Assembly: GCF_033845285.1 (NCBI RefSeq)
Contig: NZ_JAWXCX010000001.1
Coordinates: 2,557,495-2,621,494 of the forward strand
DNA: 64,000 nucleotides
Direction: 5' to 3'
Origin: Marinococcus sp. PL1-022
Lineage (GTDB): Bacteria; Bacillota; Bacilli; Bacillales; Marinococcaceae
The translations under genes were made by a program, and so were the position numbers. The notes under the pieces were generated by a model, which saw nothing but the letters and a program-made list of their open reading frames with translations, ran no database searches and was not told the origin of the DNA. Below are positions 18,611-28,098 of the stretch, in pieces (the stretch's first letter is position 1; each line of letters opens with the position of its first letter).

Positions 18611-18723
18611 CATTTTTTATTATTTTAGCAGAAAAATCCTCTTCTGCAAACTAGTTTTTAGTTTACTTTATCGGCGCTTTTCCTTCATATTTAAATGAAG
18701 AGAAGCTCAAGGAGGACGATACA

Positions 18724-19458
18724 ATGACAACACTAGTAACCGGAGTGAGCCATGATCAGGGAATAGGTGCTGCCGTCTGCCGTCTGCTTGCCGAGCGGGG
18801 GGAAAATATTATTTTCACTACCTGGGGCTCAGATATCGACTGGGCTGCAGAATTTAAACTGCATCTCGAAAACCGTGGCATCGAAATTTATTATATCGAA
18901 GCCGATTTCTCGAACCCGGGCGCACCGGATGAACTCATCGACCAGCTGAACGAACTGCCGCTGTTTCCGACCGCGCTCGTCAACAACGCTGCCTACTCGG
19001 CCAACGACAGCTACGAGCGTCTGAACGGGGAATCGCTTGACGAGCATTATTACGTTAATATGCGTACTCCTTTTCTGCTTAGTACGAAAATCGCCCAGCG
19101 GTGGATTGATTTTGGCATCAGCGGAAAAATTGTAAACCTGACCTCCGGGCAGGACCTCGGCCCGATGGTAAACGAAATCGCCTATGTATCGACGAAGGCA
19201 GCGGTTCGGGCATTTACCGAATCCCTTGCCGCCGAGCTCGCCCCGTATGATATCAACGTTAACGCCGTCAATCCGGGCCCGACTAACACCGGGTGGATGG
19301 ACCCGGCCATGGAAAAAGAGCTGTCGAAAAAATTCAGCAAAGGCCGGATTGGACAGCCGGAAGACGCGGCCAAAGCTATTGCCTTTCTGCTGTCGGACGA
19401 GTCAGACTGGATCGTCGGACAGGTGATTCACTCCGAAGGCGGATTTTTGCGCAGCTAA
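18724..19458 (+). CDS. short-chain dehydrogenase/reductase
   Basis: 244 residues, Rossmann fold. The cofactor loop is TGVSHDQGIG, followed by NNAAYSAND, catalytic Ser in VNLTSGQD, the YVSTK catalytic pair and the NPGPTNTGWM segment, ending with QVIHSEGGF. It is close to FabG-like 3-oxoacyl reductases but has an unusual insertion after the first strand (DIDWAAEFKLHLENRG). It is divergent from the GntR regulator and may share its control. The ATG follows AAGGAGG. Confidence 0.9.
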   Translation: MTTLVTGVSHDQGIGAAVCRLLAERGENIIFTTWGSDIDWAAEFKLHLENRGIEIYYIEADFSNPGAPDELIDQLNELPLFPTALVNNAAYSANDSYERLNGESLDEHYYVNMRTPFLLSTKIAQRWIDFGISGKIVNLTSGQDLGPMVNEIAYVSTKAAVRAFTESLAAELAPYDINVNAVNPGPTNTGWMDPAMEKELSKKFSKGRIGQPEDAAKAIAFLLSDESDWIVGQVIHSEGGFLRS

Positions 19459-19530
19459 GGCCGGCACGATGCGGGTCAGTTCGATGTTGCTACAGGATGT
19501 AGCGATTTTAATCGAACAGCCCTAAAAAAC

Positions 19531-19790
19531 CTAAGCTTTTCTATGTCCAGCTCCGGAAGCCAGCGGCAGCCGGTCTCTTCAGACCTTTGGTAAAGGGAAA
19601 AAGCCCCTTTATCCAAAGCTCCTCCAGAGCCTATGCCGCTGAACGGCTTCCTACGCTTTTCTATTCTGTCCAGCTTCGGAGCCTGACCGCTCGGGGTTAC
19701 CTTCCAGCCGACTTCGGGCAGCAGGCTGCCCTGCACGTCTGGGAAGTACCTGTCGCGGTTGGACAAGGCTCCTACGCTTTTCTATTCACG
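19531..19790. repeat. tandem ~120-bp intergenic repeat
   Basis: The block CTACGCTTTTCTAT recurs at 19651 and 19772, and as CTAAGCTTTTCTAT at 19531, at spacings of 120 and 121 bp. In the first two copies it is followed by TGTCCAGCTYCGGARGCC-like sequence. The intervening DNA contains several complementary G+C-rich segments. No gene fits here; the open frames on both strands are by-products of the composition. Confidence 0.75.
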
Positions 19791-19839
19791 TTGCACAATG
19801 TTTCTTATGTTAACTTTGTTCAGGTTGTCTATATTAATA

Positions 19840-19853
19840 TGAAAGCGTTTTCT
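19840..19853. promoter_or_regulatory. cre site (CcpA box)
   Basis: TGAAAGCGTTTTCT matches the catabolite-responsive element consensus in 12 or 13 of 14 positions. It lies 53 bp upstream of the MsmX-type ATPase start, so carbon catabolite control is likely. Confidence 0.75.
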
Positions 19854-19905
19854 TTAATATAAACAACAGATAACATAAACCTTCTTCAAAAGGAGCGAAC
19901 TTATT

Positions 19906-21030
19906 ATGGCTGGTATCCGCATGAATCACATTACAAAAACATACGATGGTGACGTTACTGCAGTAGATGACTTTAATCTTGATGTTGAGGATAAGGAATT
20001 TATCGTTTTCGTCGGTCCTTCCGGTTGCGGGAAATCGACTACCCTCCGCATGATTGCCGGCCTCGAGGATATTACGGGCGGCGATTTATACATCGGGGAT
20101 GAGCGCGTCAACGACGTTTCTCCAAAAGACCGCGATATCGCGATGGTGTTCCAGAACTACGCCCTGTACCCGCACATGAACGTATACAACAATATGGCTT
20201 TTGGCTTGAAGCTCCGTAAGTTCAAAAAAGATGACATTGATCAGCGTGTGAAAAACGCAGCCGATATTCTCGGGCTGACAGACTATCTTGACCGTAAACC
20301 AAAAGCCCTCTCCGGTGGTCAGCGTCAGCGTGTTGCTCTTGGCCGTGCCATTGTGCGTGACCCGAAAGTATTCCTGATGGATGAGCCGCTTTCCAACCTG
20401 GATGCGAAGCTCCGTGTGCAGATGCGTACAGAAATCATTAAGCTTCACCGCCGCTTAAACAGTACGACAGTTTATGTAACGCACGACCAGACAGAGGCTA
20501 TGACCATGGCGACCCGTATCGTTATTATGAAGGACGGCGTCGTGCAGCAGGTCGGCTCTCCTAAAGAAGTATACGACCACCCTGCGAACGTTTTTGTAGG
20601 CGGTTTCATTGGATCTCCGGCGATGAACTTCCTGGAAGGTCAAATTAACGGCACCACCCTTGAACTCGGTGAACACAAGCTCGAAATTCCGGAGAGCAAA
20701 ATGCAGATTCTCCGTAACCAGGGCTTTGAAAATGAAAAAATAACCTTCGGCATTCGTCCGGAAGATATTCACCACGTGATGAGTGGAACCACTTCATCGA
20801 AAAACAAACTGAACCTCGATATTGAAGTATCTGAAATGAACGGGGCTGAATCGATTCTTTACACAAGCGTCAACGGCAAGCAGGTCATCGCCCGGGTAGA
20901 TGCGAACAGCAGCATCCATGCCGGTGATAAACTTGATCTTTTCTTCAACATGGACCGCTGCCACTTCTTTAATCCGGATACTGAAGAAGTGCTTACGAAG
21001 GAATTAACAGATTTTGCTGCCACCCAGTAA
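19906..21030 (+). CDS. msmX: sugar-importer ATP-binding protein, MsmX/UgpC-like
   Basis: 374 residues: Walker [10 protein letters not shown], signature [14 protein letters not shown], Walker [14 protein letters not shown]-loop VTHDQTEAM, then a C-terminal MalK-type regulatory OB domain ([18 protein letters not shown]). No permease or binding protein is nearby. As with B. subtilis MsmX it is probably a shared ATPase energising several carbohydrate importers. The ATG follows AAAGGAG and a cre box lies upstream. Confidence 0.9.
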   Translation: MAGIRMNHITKTYDGDVTAVDDFNLDVEDKEFIVFVGPSGCGKSTTLRMIAGLEDITGGDLYIGDERVNDVSPKDRDIAMVFQNYALYPHMNVYNNMAFGLKLRKFKKDDIDQRVKNAADILGLTDYLDRKPKALSGGQRQRVALGRAIVRDPKVFLMDEPLSNLDAKLRVQMRTEIIKLHRRLNSTTVYVTHDQTEAMTMATRIVIMKDGVVQQVGSPKEVYDHPANVFVGGFIGSPAMNFLEGQINGTTLELGEHKLEIPESKMQILRNQGFENEKITFGIRPEDIHHVMSGTTSSKNKLNLDIEVSEMNGAESILYTSVNGKQVIARVDANSSIHAGDKLDLFFNMDRCHFFNPDTEEVLTKELTDFAATQ

Positions 21031-21040
21031 AATAGTCTTT

Positions 21041-21074
21041 GGCACCTGTCCCTATTCGGGGCGGGTGCTTTTAT
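21041..21074 (+). terminator. intrinsic terminator
   Basis: GCACC and GGGTGC arms with a CCC/GGG inner stem and a short T-run after the ATPase gene. Confidence 0.7.
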
Positions 21075-21205
21075 GCTTTAACGGTTTTTTGTAAAATCAT
21101 GAACCAGTTTTATGTTTCCGCCTGTATAATGAAGGGAAGGTGTACAAACGTCCTGATATTCGTTTATTCTTTATTTATTTAAGAAAAGAGTGGTGATTGT
21201 AAAAC

Positions 21206-22312
21206 ATGTATCAATACAAATGGTTTCGTGTTTCTTTAGGTATTTTAGTCGTTTTAGCCATTGCCTTTATGGCCCGTCAGGTGGATTACATTTTCCAGCC
21301 ATTATTCGTATTAGTAGGAACACTTGCCGCTCCCGTTATCATTTCGGGCATTTTAAGCTATCTGTTCCGCCCGTTTGTGGTTTTGCTCTCCAAGTACATA
21401 CCCCGTTCCCTGTCTATTCTACTGTTGTACGGCGTGCTTGCTGGTATCATAACTTTGATTGTAAATCTGGTCGGCCCGATTATTGCCAGCCAGTTTAATC
21501 AGCTGATCAACCAGATTCCAAGGTACTTTGAACAGGTACAGTCCTTTATCATGAACAACCAGAACCATCCGGCGATACAGCCAATTATGCAGGGAAATAA
21601 TATTTCCATGGATTCCATCGGCTCCCAGCTCCAGAATTCAGCGAGTACGATTACGGATTCTCTTGTTTCCACACTTGTTTCAATCGGAAGCGCCGTTTTC
21701 AGTTTCTTTGTTATCCTGTTTGTTATTCCGTTTGTCCTTTTCTATATTCTGCGCGAAGGTCACAAGCTGCCAGGCTTTATGCTGAAATTTGTGGACCGTG
21801 AGCACCGTCCGGAGGTTCATAAAATCCTTCAGGACATGGACCGCGCACTTGCTAACTATATCCAGGGACAAATTACCGTCAGCTTTATCGTAGGTATTCT
21901 GTCCATGATCCTTTTTTGGATTATCGGTCTCGACTATGTGCTCATTCTCGGTATTATCTGCATGCTGACGAATCTCGTTCCGTTCGTTGGTCCGTTTATC
22001 GGTACCATACCAGCTGTTATAGTAGCTTTATTCGATGCTCCAATTACTGCCCTGTTTGTTATTATTGGTGTAATAGTCATCCAACAGCTCGAATCCAACC
22101 TGATCTCGCCGCAGGTTATGGGACGGGTACTGCAGGTACACCCCGTCACCGTCATTTTCGTCCTGCTTTTTGCAAGCGGCATGTTCGGGCTGCTCGGGTT
22201 GATTCTCGCAATACCGGCGTACGCCCTTATAAAAGTAGTCGTCACCAATCTGTACCGTATTTGGCAGGTCAACCGCCGCGGGAACAAACACCGCCGCGAA
22301 GAAATTATTTAA
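21206..22312 (+). CDS. AI-2E family membrane transporter
   Basis: 368 residues with seven or eight membrane helices. AI-2E family landmarks include LVGPIIASQFNQLINQIPRYFEQVQ, the long central loop, MDRALANYIQGQITVSFIVGILS, and the C-terminal block LESNLISPQVMGRVLQVHPVTVIFVLL. Members export autoinducer-2 or act as Na+/H+ antiporters; in halophiles the latter has been shown for some. Which applies here is unknown. Single gene, followed by a bidirectional terminator. Confidence 0.9.
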   Translation: MYQYKWFRVSLGILVVLAIAFMARQVDYIFQPLFVLVGTLAAPVIISGILSYLFRPFVVLLSKYIPRSLSILLLYGVLAGIITLIVNLVGPIIASQFNQLINQIPRYFEQVQSFIMNNQNHPAIQPIMQGNNISMDSIGSQLQNSASTITDSLVSTLVSIGSAVFSFFVILFVIPFVLFYILREGHKLPGFMLKFVDREHRPEVHKILQDMDRALANYIQGQITVSFIVGILSMILFWIIGLDYVLILGIICMLTNLVPFVGPFIGTIPAVIVALFDAPITALFVIIGVIVIQQLESNLISPQVMGRVLQVHPVTVIFVLLFASGMFGLLGLILAIPAYALIKVVVTNLYRIWQVNRRGNKHRREEII

Positions 22313-22316
22313 CTAT

Positions 22317-22361
22317 AAAAAAGCCGGCAGCCGCATCATTTTGCGTGCTGCCGGCTTTTTT
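22317..22361. terminator. bidirectional intrinsic terminator
   Basis: AAAAAGCCGGCAGC and GCTGCCGGCTTTTTT arms between two convergent genes. Confidence 0.9.
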
Positions 22362-22374
22362 GCGCCGTCATATA

Positions 22375-22803
22375 TTAAAACCAGCCGAGTCCAAGCTGTA
22401 TCGACCCGGCAATGGCAATACCGTAAATTAGAATACTCGTACCGGTGGAGAGAAATAATGTCCGCTTTGACATACCGATGGCTTTGGCAATCACGGATAT
22501 GGCCCAGACACCCGCAATCGGCGTAAGCAGCAGGATAACCCAGCCTCCGTACTGCTCAATTTTATTACGGAACCGGTTGGCAGCCAGTTTTTCCATCCAG
22601 TTGGAGAAGAAGCTGATTCTCTCGAGCTGGCGGTAAAAAAGTGTCACGGTCGGTACCGCCATGAAGTTTCCTACAGCTGCCCACAAAACAGCTGATACAG
22701 GATCAAATCCCGCTCCCATCGCTACAGGTACTGCAATATAAATTTCAAATAGTGGGAAAAATCCCATAAACCAAGCCAGCGAAGCCATCGAAATGTATTC
22801 CAT
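22375..22803 (-). CDS. small multidrug export family protein
   Basis: 142 residues from the ATG at 22803, which follows GGGGGAGGAATA; an in-frame upstream start lacks this. Four membrane helices are visible, with motifs FFPLFEIYIAVPVAMGAG and EQYGGWVILLLTPIAGVWAISVIAKAIGM typical of the Sm_multidrug_ex (PF06695) family. Despite the family name, the transport function is poorly established. Single gene. Confidence 0.82.
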   Translation of the reverse strand: MEYISMASLAWFMGFFPLFEIYIAVPVAMGAGFDPVSAVLWAAVGNFMAVPTVTLFYRQLERISFFSNWMEKLAANRFRNKIEQYGGWVILLLTPIAGVWAISVIAKAIGMSKRTLFLSTGTSILIYGIAIAGSIQLGLGWF

Positions 22804-23581
22804 TATTCCTCCCCCTTCCCTACCAAAAATTTCGCACAAAAAATATTTTAGCACTCGTTATTTCGGTTGGGAAGCGAAAAAACCTATTAAGATAAAATTA
22901 ACTCTTTATATGTATTCATATGTTTTGATTACTAAGTATAGCTGTATATATCTTTCATATGAATGCTTTCGTTGAAGGGTTTTGCTTCCGGATTTATCCT
23001 TTGATGGCTTTCTCTTCTAAAGCACTAATACATGTAATTTTTTTACACGTTTTAACTAAAGAGTTCTTTTTTAGACAAAATCCGGTAAAAAATCTCCCTC
23101 TAATGATTTTTTCGATAAAAGAAAAAACAAAAACAGGTAAATAGTCCTTCAAAATACATATTTAAAACTTTTCTCGCAATATTTTATTACGATGGCTAAC
23201 AATCACTTACATGGCAACACTTTCACCCTTTATCTACACTTCGAAGTTCTTTTTAGAGAGATCGTTAAAAGATAGGTCTTTATTCTTGAAAGCGGGACCT
23301 AGCTCCCGGCCCCCATTTTTTATCATTACCGCGTTCCATTTTCTTCTAAAACAGTGAAGTGTTGATACTAAAGCATTTAAAGCATGTATTTTATTGTAAA
23401 TTCCAAATTTGTGATGTATTTGCTATCTTTCTTATCAGACTGTAAACCTCTCAGGTGCGGTATCTGTAATTAGAATTGTTACTTATTTAGGATTTCTTCC
23501 AAATTTGTATCGTGGTACGGTAGTTGTAACGAACTTTTCCTTTCGACAATGGTGTAAAAAGTGTTAAGGGGGCGAATCGCA
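22804..23581. other. 778-bp A+T-rich gap without a supported gene
   Basis: Short frames on both strands lack ribosome sites and homologous features. At its right end (23541-23547) TTCGACA, the complement of the Spo0A box TGTCGAA, lies 35 bp before the small gene at 23582. The same longer string TTTCGACAATG occurs in the gap near 9773. Confidence 0.5.
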
Positions 23582-23788
23582 GTGTCGGAGAAAAACGAGA
23601 CGCTTTATGTGGAATTGCTTGAATCTTCTGATGATCCGCATCAGAGCTTCATGGATTTATCCCGTACGATTCTGGATCAGGGCGTCGACTCAGAGAAGAA
23701 AGTGGAAGTGATGCGAAGACTTTTGCAGGCGTATGATACAGTATCACGCAGGTACAAAACCGTCATACCACTCCGGAAAGTAACATAA
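23582..23788 (+). CDS. 68-residue protein of unknown function
   Basis: It starts at GTG 23582, nine bases after AAGGGGG; the upstream in-frame TTG has no ribosome site. The product is a soluble, charged helical protein (ETLYVELLESSDDPHQSFMDL..., then EKKVEVMRRLLQAYDTVSRRYKTV). I do not recognise a family. The possible Spo0A box in its promoter hints at stationary-phase control, which is inference. It is followed by a terminator. Confidence 0.6.
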   Translation: MSEKNETLYVELLESSDDPHQSFMDLSRTILDQGVDSEKKVEVMRRLLQAYDTVSRRYKTVIPLRKVT

Positions 23789-23807
23789 ATAGAGATATAA
23801 CAGGGGG

Positions 23808-23838
23808 AAGCCGGCAAGCTTGAGAGCGCCGGCTTTTT
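23808..23838 (+). terminator. intrinsic terminator
   Basis: AGCCGGC and GCCGGCT arms followed by TTTTT after the 68-residue gene. Confidence 0.8.
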
Positions 23839-23868
23839 GTATGGTGTTTAAGCCGCCGTCCGTTATGC

Positions 23869-23896
23869 AAAAAGCCCGGGCTGAATGCCCGGGCCT
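23869..23896 (-). terminator. terminator of the puc operon
   Basis: GCCCGGGC and GCCCGGGC arms with a T-run on the minus strand, directly after pucE. Confidence 0.85.
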
Positions 23897-23901
23897 GCTG
23901 A

Positions 23902-24414
23902 TTACTGAAGATTGGCGGCTGCTGCTTTCACCGCCCGTATAATACTACTGTAGCCGGTACACCTGCAGATGTTGCCGGCCAGCCCTTCCCGGATTTCTTC
24001 ATCATCCGGGTCCGGTGTGTGCCTGAGAAGCGACTCCGCGGCCATAATCATGCCCGGCGTACAGTAGCCGCACTGAAAGCCTCCTTCGTTCATAAATGCT
24101 TCCTGTACTATACTGCAGCGCTCCTCTGTACCCATGCCCTCGATGGTCGTTACTTCTTTGCCTTCCACCTGGTAGGCAAGCAGCAGACAGGAGCTTGTAA
24201 GCCGGCCATCCACCCAGATCGAACAAGCTCCGCACCGGCCGATACCGCAGGAAATTTTCGTGCCTGTTTCATGCAGCTGGTCTCTTAAAAGATCGACAAC
24301 CCGGTCCATGGGAGAAGCAGCGACAGTCACCTCTTCCCCGTTGACGCGGAAGGTGCACGCATACCTGCCCTCCCGGTGCTCTATGCCCCGGGAATCTTTT
24401 CTGGTTTGTTCCAA
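23902..24414 (-). CDS. pucE: xanthine dehydrogenase 2Fe-2S subunit
   Basis: 170 residues from TTG 24414, chosen because AAAGGGGG lies eight bases upstream; an ATG at 24453 has no ribosome site and would add an odd N-terminus. The plant-type ferredoxin domain has CGIGRCGACSIWVDG and the C-terminal helical domain has FQCGYCTPGMI and GNICRCTGY, binding two 2Fe-2S clusters. It passes electrons from the molybdenum subunit to FAD. Last gene of pucABCDE, overlapping pucD by 34 bp. Confidence 0.92.
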   Translation of the reverse strand: MEQTRKDSRGIEHREGRYACTFRVNGEEVTVAASPMDRVVDLLRDQLHETGTKISCGIGRCGACSIWVDGRLTSSCLLLAYQVEGKEVTTIEGMGTEERCSIVQEAFMNEGGFQCGYCTPGMIMAAESLLRHTPDPDDEEIREGLAGNICRCTGYSSIIRAVKAAAANLQ

Positions 24415-26657
24415 GGCAGAAGCCCCCTTTGCTGAATCTGTTGCAGTACCCATTCTCTGGAAACAGGAAGCTTTGCCGGCCGGGCCCCAATGGCCTGGTA
24501 AACTGCTTCCGCAATGGCCGGCGCCACCGCAATTGTCCCTATTTCCCCAACACCCCTCGGTCCGTGAATATCCCCTTCCATCACTTCTTCACGCGGCTTG
24601 ACCGTCACATGATCCGGCAGGTCCTTTATTCCCGGCATCAGATACGTATCGAAATTTTCCGTCTGATAGTGACCTCCGTCCATTACAGCATCCTCCATCA
24701 ACGTATACCCAAGCGCCATGATGCCGCCGCCTTCAATCTGTCCTCTGTACCCCTGCGGATACATGACTGGACCGGCAGACACAGACTGTTTCAAATCAAG
24801 CACCCGTATGGTGCCGGTTAAAAGATTCACCTCCACCTCTGCGCTTACGCCGCCGAAGGAATACAAATAATGACCGGAGTCAATTTCATCCGGCGTCACC
24901 GGAAAATCAAACGACGTGTGCGTTTCAATGTCCCCGTCCTGTACATATTCCGCCAGCGCCCTGTAGCTTAAAAAGAGCGAGGGCTCTGTTCCTCTTTTAT
25001 GGACACCACCTGCCCCCAGATATAAATCCGCTGAGGGCGTCCCGGTCACTCTCGATGCTTCTGCCAGCAGCTGTCTGCGAAAGGATGCCTTCATATTTTC
25101 CACAGCTGTCCAAACCATGCTCGTTCCGCGTGAAGCGGTCGTTGACCCCGAGACCGGCACTTTGTTCGTGTCACCGATCGTAATTTCTATATCTTCTTTG
25201 TTGCAGGAAAATGTGTCCTTCATCACCTTTACAATTACCGCTACAATGCCCTGGCCGCATTCTTCAAATCCGAAAGCAGCTTCAAGCTTTCCTTCCTTTG
25301 TGAGGGCAAGCCGCCCGCCGGAAGGATCCAGCCGTCCGTAGCCAAGACCGCCTCCATGCATCGAGACCGCGCCTCCCCGGCCATTTTTCACCCACGGAGT
25401 TTCTTCTGTGTTACTCAGCGGCAGCTGCTGCCAGGCGGTGACATCTTCAAGTATCATCTGTCCGCCATCCGTCGGAGCAATTCCCTGGCCGAGCGGACCG
25501 GCATCGGAAGGCTTTCTCATATTTTTGGCACGCAGCTCCGTTCCCTTCATTTCAAGCTTTTCAGCCAGCCGGTCCATCTGCCCCTCAAGCGCAAACGTGA
25601 CCTGATTGCCGCCAAACCCGCGAAACTCACCGGCAACACCGTTATTGGTGAACACGGAAACTCCGGTGGTCGTAATATTTGGGATCGGATACAGCCCGCT
25701 TGCATGCTCAACAGCAAATTCCAGAATCGCCGGACCAAGTGTGGCATAAGCCCCAGTATCCGCATGAATTGTCGTTTCGTGCGCCAGGACGCGGCCGCCT
25801 GCATCTGCTCCGGTCCGCATCGTAATCGCCATCGGGTGTCGCTTCAATCCTGCCAGCACCGACTCCTCCCGGGTGTTGTGCAGCCGGACAGGACGGCCTG
25901 TTTTCAGTGCCAGCATTGCTCCGTAAGGCTGCAGATTCAGCTCATCCTTGCCGCCAAATGATCCGCCGATCGGACTCGAAATGATGCGTATTTTCTCTTC
26001 CGGGACGTCCAGAATTCTCGACAGCTGAAAGCGGTCTTTAAATCCGTGCTGCGTAGCCATGTATACGGAAATGCCTCCGTCTTTTTCCGGGACAACCAGC
26101 CCGCCTTCTGTTTCCATGTAGCCGTGCATTTGACGGGGGAGCTGGTACGTTTCTTCGACAATACAGGTGCATTCCGCAAAGCCCTCCTGCAGATCCCCGC
26201 GTGTATAGGAAGCTTCATGCAGGATGTTCCCAGCTTCATGCAGCTGCTCCGCTTCGGGAGCCAGCGCTTTGTCGACCGCATCAAGCACAGACAGCGGCTC
26301 GTATTCCACTGCTACAGCGGCCAGCGCCTGATCTGCCGCTTCCGCTGATTCTGCTGCCACCGCAGCCACTGCATCCCCTGTATAGCGTACTTTGTCCTCA
26401 CAAAATACGGGCTGGTCCGGTATAACTATACCAAAGCGATTTAACCCCGGTATGTCATGATGGGTCAGCACCGCATGAACTCCCGGCACCGATTCAGCCG
26501 CTGACGTATCGATATTTTTGATACGGGCATGCGGGTATTCGCTTCGCAGCACCTTTCCGATCAGCATATTTTCTTCAAAGCGGTCGGTTAAATATTTTAA
26601 GGATCCGGTTACTTTCGGTGCAGCGTCCGGCCGGCGCTGATGTTCTGGCTGTTTCAT
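24381..26657 (-). CDS. pucD: xanthine dehydrogenase molybdenum-cofactor subunit
   Basis: 758 residues, about the usual length. The N-terminal KVTGSLKYLTDRF...RSEYPHARI block precedes Moco-binding segments such as GGSFGGKDE, GEFRGFGGNQ and FGFEECGQGIVAVI, with the catalytic-Glu region GPRGVGEIGTIAVAPAIAEAVYQA. It hydroxylates hypoxanthine/xanthine towards urate. The start overlaps the pucC stop by 4 bp. Confidence 0.95.
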   Translation of the reverse strand: MKQPEHQRRPDAAPKVTGSLKYLTDRFEENMLIGKVLRSEYPHARIKNIDTSAAESVPGVHAVLTHHDIPGLNRFGIVIPDQPVFCEDKVRYTGDAVAAVAAESAEAADQALAAVAVEYEPLSVLDAVDKALAPEAEQLHEAGNILHEASYTRGDLQEGFAECTCIVEETYQLPRQMHGYMETEGGLVVPEKDGGISVYMATQHGFKDRFQLSRILDVPEEKIRIISSPIGGSFGGKDELNLQPYGAMLALKTGRPVRLHNTREESVLAGLKRHPMAITMRTGADAGGRVLAHETTIHADTGAYATLGPAILEFAVEHASGLYPIPNITTTGVSVFTNNGVAGEFRGFGGNQVTFALEGQMDRLAEKLEMKGTELRAKNMRKPSDAGPLGQGIAPTDGGQMILEDVTAWQQLPLSNTEETPWVKNGRGGAVSMHGGGLGYGRLDPSGGRLALTKEGKLEAAFGFEECGQGIVAVIVKVMKDTFSCNKEDIEITIGDTNKVPVSGSTTASRGTSMVWTAVENMKASFRRQLLAEASRVTGTPSADLYLGAGGVHKRGTEPSLFLSYRALAEYVQDGDIETHTSFDFPVTPDEIDSGHYLYSFGGVSAEVEVNLLTGTIRVLDLKQSVSAGPVMYPQGYRGQIEGGGIMALGYTLMEDAVMDGGHYQTENFDTYLMPGIKDLPDHVTVKPREEVMEGDIHGPRGVGEIGTIAVAPAIAEAVYQAIGARPAKLPVSREWVLQQIQQRGLLPWNKPEKIPGA

Positions 26658-27520
26658 GTTTTATGCACGCCTCCTTTTTCTGCCTTACCGTCGAGCCACA
26701 GGTGGGATAAAAATAAATGAGCGGCTGCCTGCAGACGGTAGTTCCCTGAAGAAAATGGTTCATCCTCCGGCTGATAATCAGCTGCAAGCGCTTCGAAGAA
26801 CGCTTCCGGAGTCCACCCTGGTTCAGCCACGCATGCTTCTGCACGGCGAAGCCGCACCGGGGCGTCTTTTCCGCCTACTAACGCCAGCCTCGCCCCCGCG
26901 CTTTTGTCCCCCTGCCTGCGGACGCAGCCGCTCACAGCAAGAAGCGATGCGGTGAAGGCTTCCCGGCGGCCGATTTTTTCAAAAAAATGCAATTCCTCCG
27001 GCCCGGCTTCCGACGTTTTTGGCAGCAGCACAGCCGTTAATAAAAACACACCGTCATAGGAAGCTGCTTCCTCCACCGGAATACGGGCATATGATTCCCC
27101 GTTCCAGATTTCAAGCTCCGCCTGCAGCGCAATCAGTGCTGGCAGGGTGTCTCCGTGTCCGTACATAATGTTGCCGCCGATGGTGCCTCGCGTACGCACC
27201 GCCGGAGCAGCAATCCGCCGCATCGTTTCCCCCAGTATTTCCCGGGAAATAATTGGCTCCTGGATTAACTTTTCGAGCGTCATACAGGCACCGATACGCA
27301 CGTACTTTTCTTCTTCCTGCCAGGACGAAAGCCCGAAAATACGCTCAAGTACAATCACGTTACCGGCGAATGCTTTTCCCTTTTCCCGTTCGACCTGCCG
27401 CCATGTGCCTCCGGCAATCCATTCCGCATCCGGGGAATGCTCCTGATAAAGTGCAAACGCTTCCTGTACCGTTTCGGGCATCCATACCACCGGTGTTACT
27501 GGTTTTTGTGCAGCATCCAT
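26654..27520 (-). CDS. pucC: xanthine dehydrogenase FAD-binding subunit
   Basis: 288 residues. FAD site motifs of the CO dehydrogenase flavoprotein fold: EWIAGGT near residue 35 and RTRGTIGGNIMYGHGDTLPALIAL, with the C-terminal domain after FFEKIGRREAFTASLLAV. It accepts electrons from the PucE clusters and hands them on to NAD+ or another acceptor. It overlaps pucB by 25 bp; its ribosome site GAGGAGG lies within pucB. Confidence 0.93.
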   Translation of the reverse strand: MDAAQKPVTPVVWMPETVQEAFALYQEHSPDAEWIAGGTWRQVEREKGKAFAGNVIVLERIFGLSSWQEEEKYVRIGACMTLEKLIQEPIISREILGETMRRIAAPAVRTRGTIGGNIMYGHGDTLPALIALQAELEIWNGESYARIPVEEAASYDGVFLLTAVLLPKTSEAGPEELHFFEKIGRREAFTASLLAVSGCVRRQGDKSAGARLALVGGKDAPVRLRRAEACVAEPGWTPEAFFEALAADYQPEDEPFSSGNYRLQAAAHLFLSHLWLDGKAEKGGVHKT

Positions 27521-28098
27521 CTATATTCCTCCTCGGTGTCAACGTCAAGCTGTTCGAGCTGCCGAAAGCCCACATACGGACTTCCTGTCCACGTGTGCTC
27601 CGTCCGCAGAATAGAAGCGGCCCCGCGGTCACCCTCCACGCTCTGCAGAGCAGCAAACATCTGTTTTTTAAACAGCATAGGCGGCTGATAATGATGCCCG
27701 GTCCACATACCGGTGAAATCGCACGTCTGTGCTTTGGCCTGCGCTATTAACCGGTCAATGGTCTCCGCTCTCAGGCCGGGCTGGTCAGCGAGTACGACGA
27801 GAACCGCTTCCGCACCGATACGAACCGCTTCGTTCACTCCAGTACGGAGGGAATAAGCCTGCCCTTTCACTGCCTGCGGACTGGCCGCCAGACGTACCGT
27901 TCGCTTATTTTGTTCGAATATTCTGTTATCTATCCATACAGACTGATTCGTCACGACGATAACTTCCTCTGCCCTGCTCTTTAGCACCTGCTGCAGCGCA
28001 CTGCTTCCGAGCGTCGTATTTTTCCACGGTTTTTCGAGTTTATTGTGGCCCATGCGGGAGCTTGTCCCGGCTGCTAAATAAATCACTGCTGTTTTCAT
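27496..28098 (-). CDS. pucB: molybdenum cofactor nucleotidyltransferase, MocA-like
   Basis: 200 residues with the nucleotidyltransferase N-terminus LAAGTSSRMGHNKLEKPW, a VVLADQPGL metal-binding motif and GDRGAASIL. MocA-type enzymes add CMP to molybdopterin for hydroxylases of the xanthine dehydrogenase group. It is the maturation partner of PucD, lying between the pucA and pucC genes, with a 4-bp ATGA overlap to pucA. Confidence 0.9.
   Translation of the reverse strand: MKTAVIYLAAGTSSRMGHNKLEKPWKNTTLGSSALQQVLKSRAEEVIVVTNQSVWIDNRIFEQNKRTVRLAASPQAVKGQAYSLRTGVNEAVRIGAEAVLVVLADQPGLRAETIDRLIAQAKAQTCDFTGMWTGHHYQPPMLFKKQMFAALQSVEGDRGAASILRTEHTWTGSPYVGFRQLEQLDVDTEEEYRWMLHKNQ

Noticed and set aside
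19476-19766. 96-residue frame on the minus strand
   Set aside because: It lies wholly inside the tandem intergenic repeat and lacks a ribosome site.
22959-23144. 61-residue frame in the A+T-rich gap
   Set aside because: No ribosome site, unusual composition and nothing conserved to support it.
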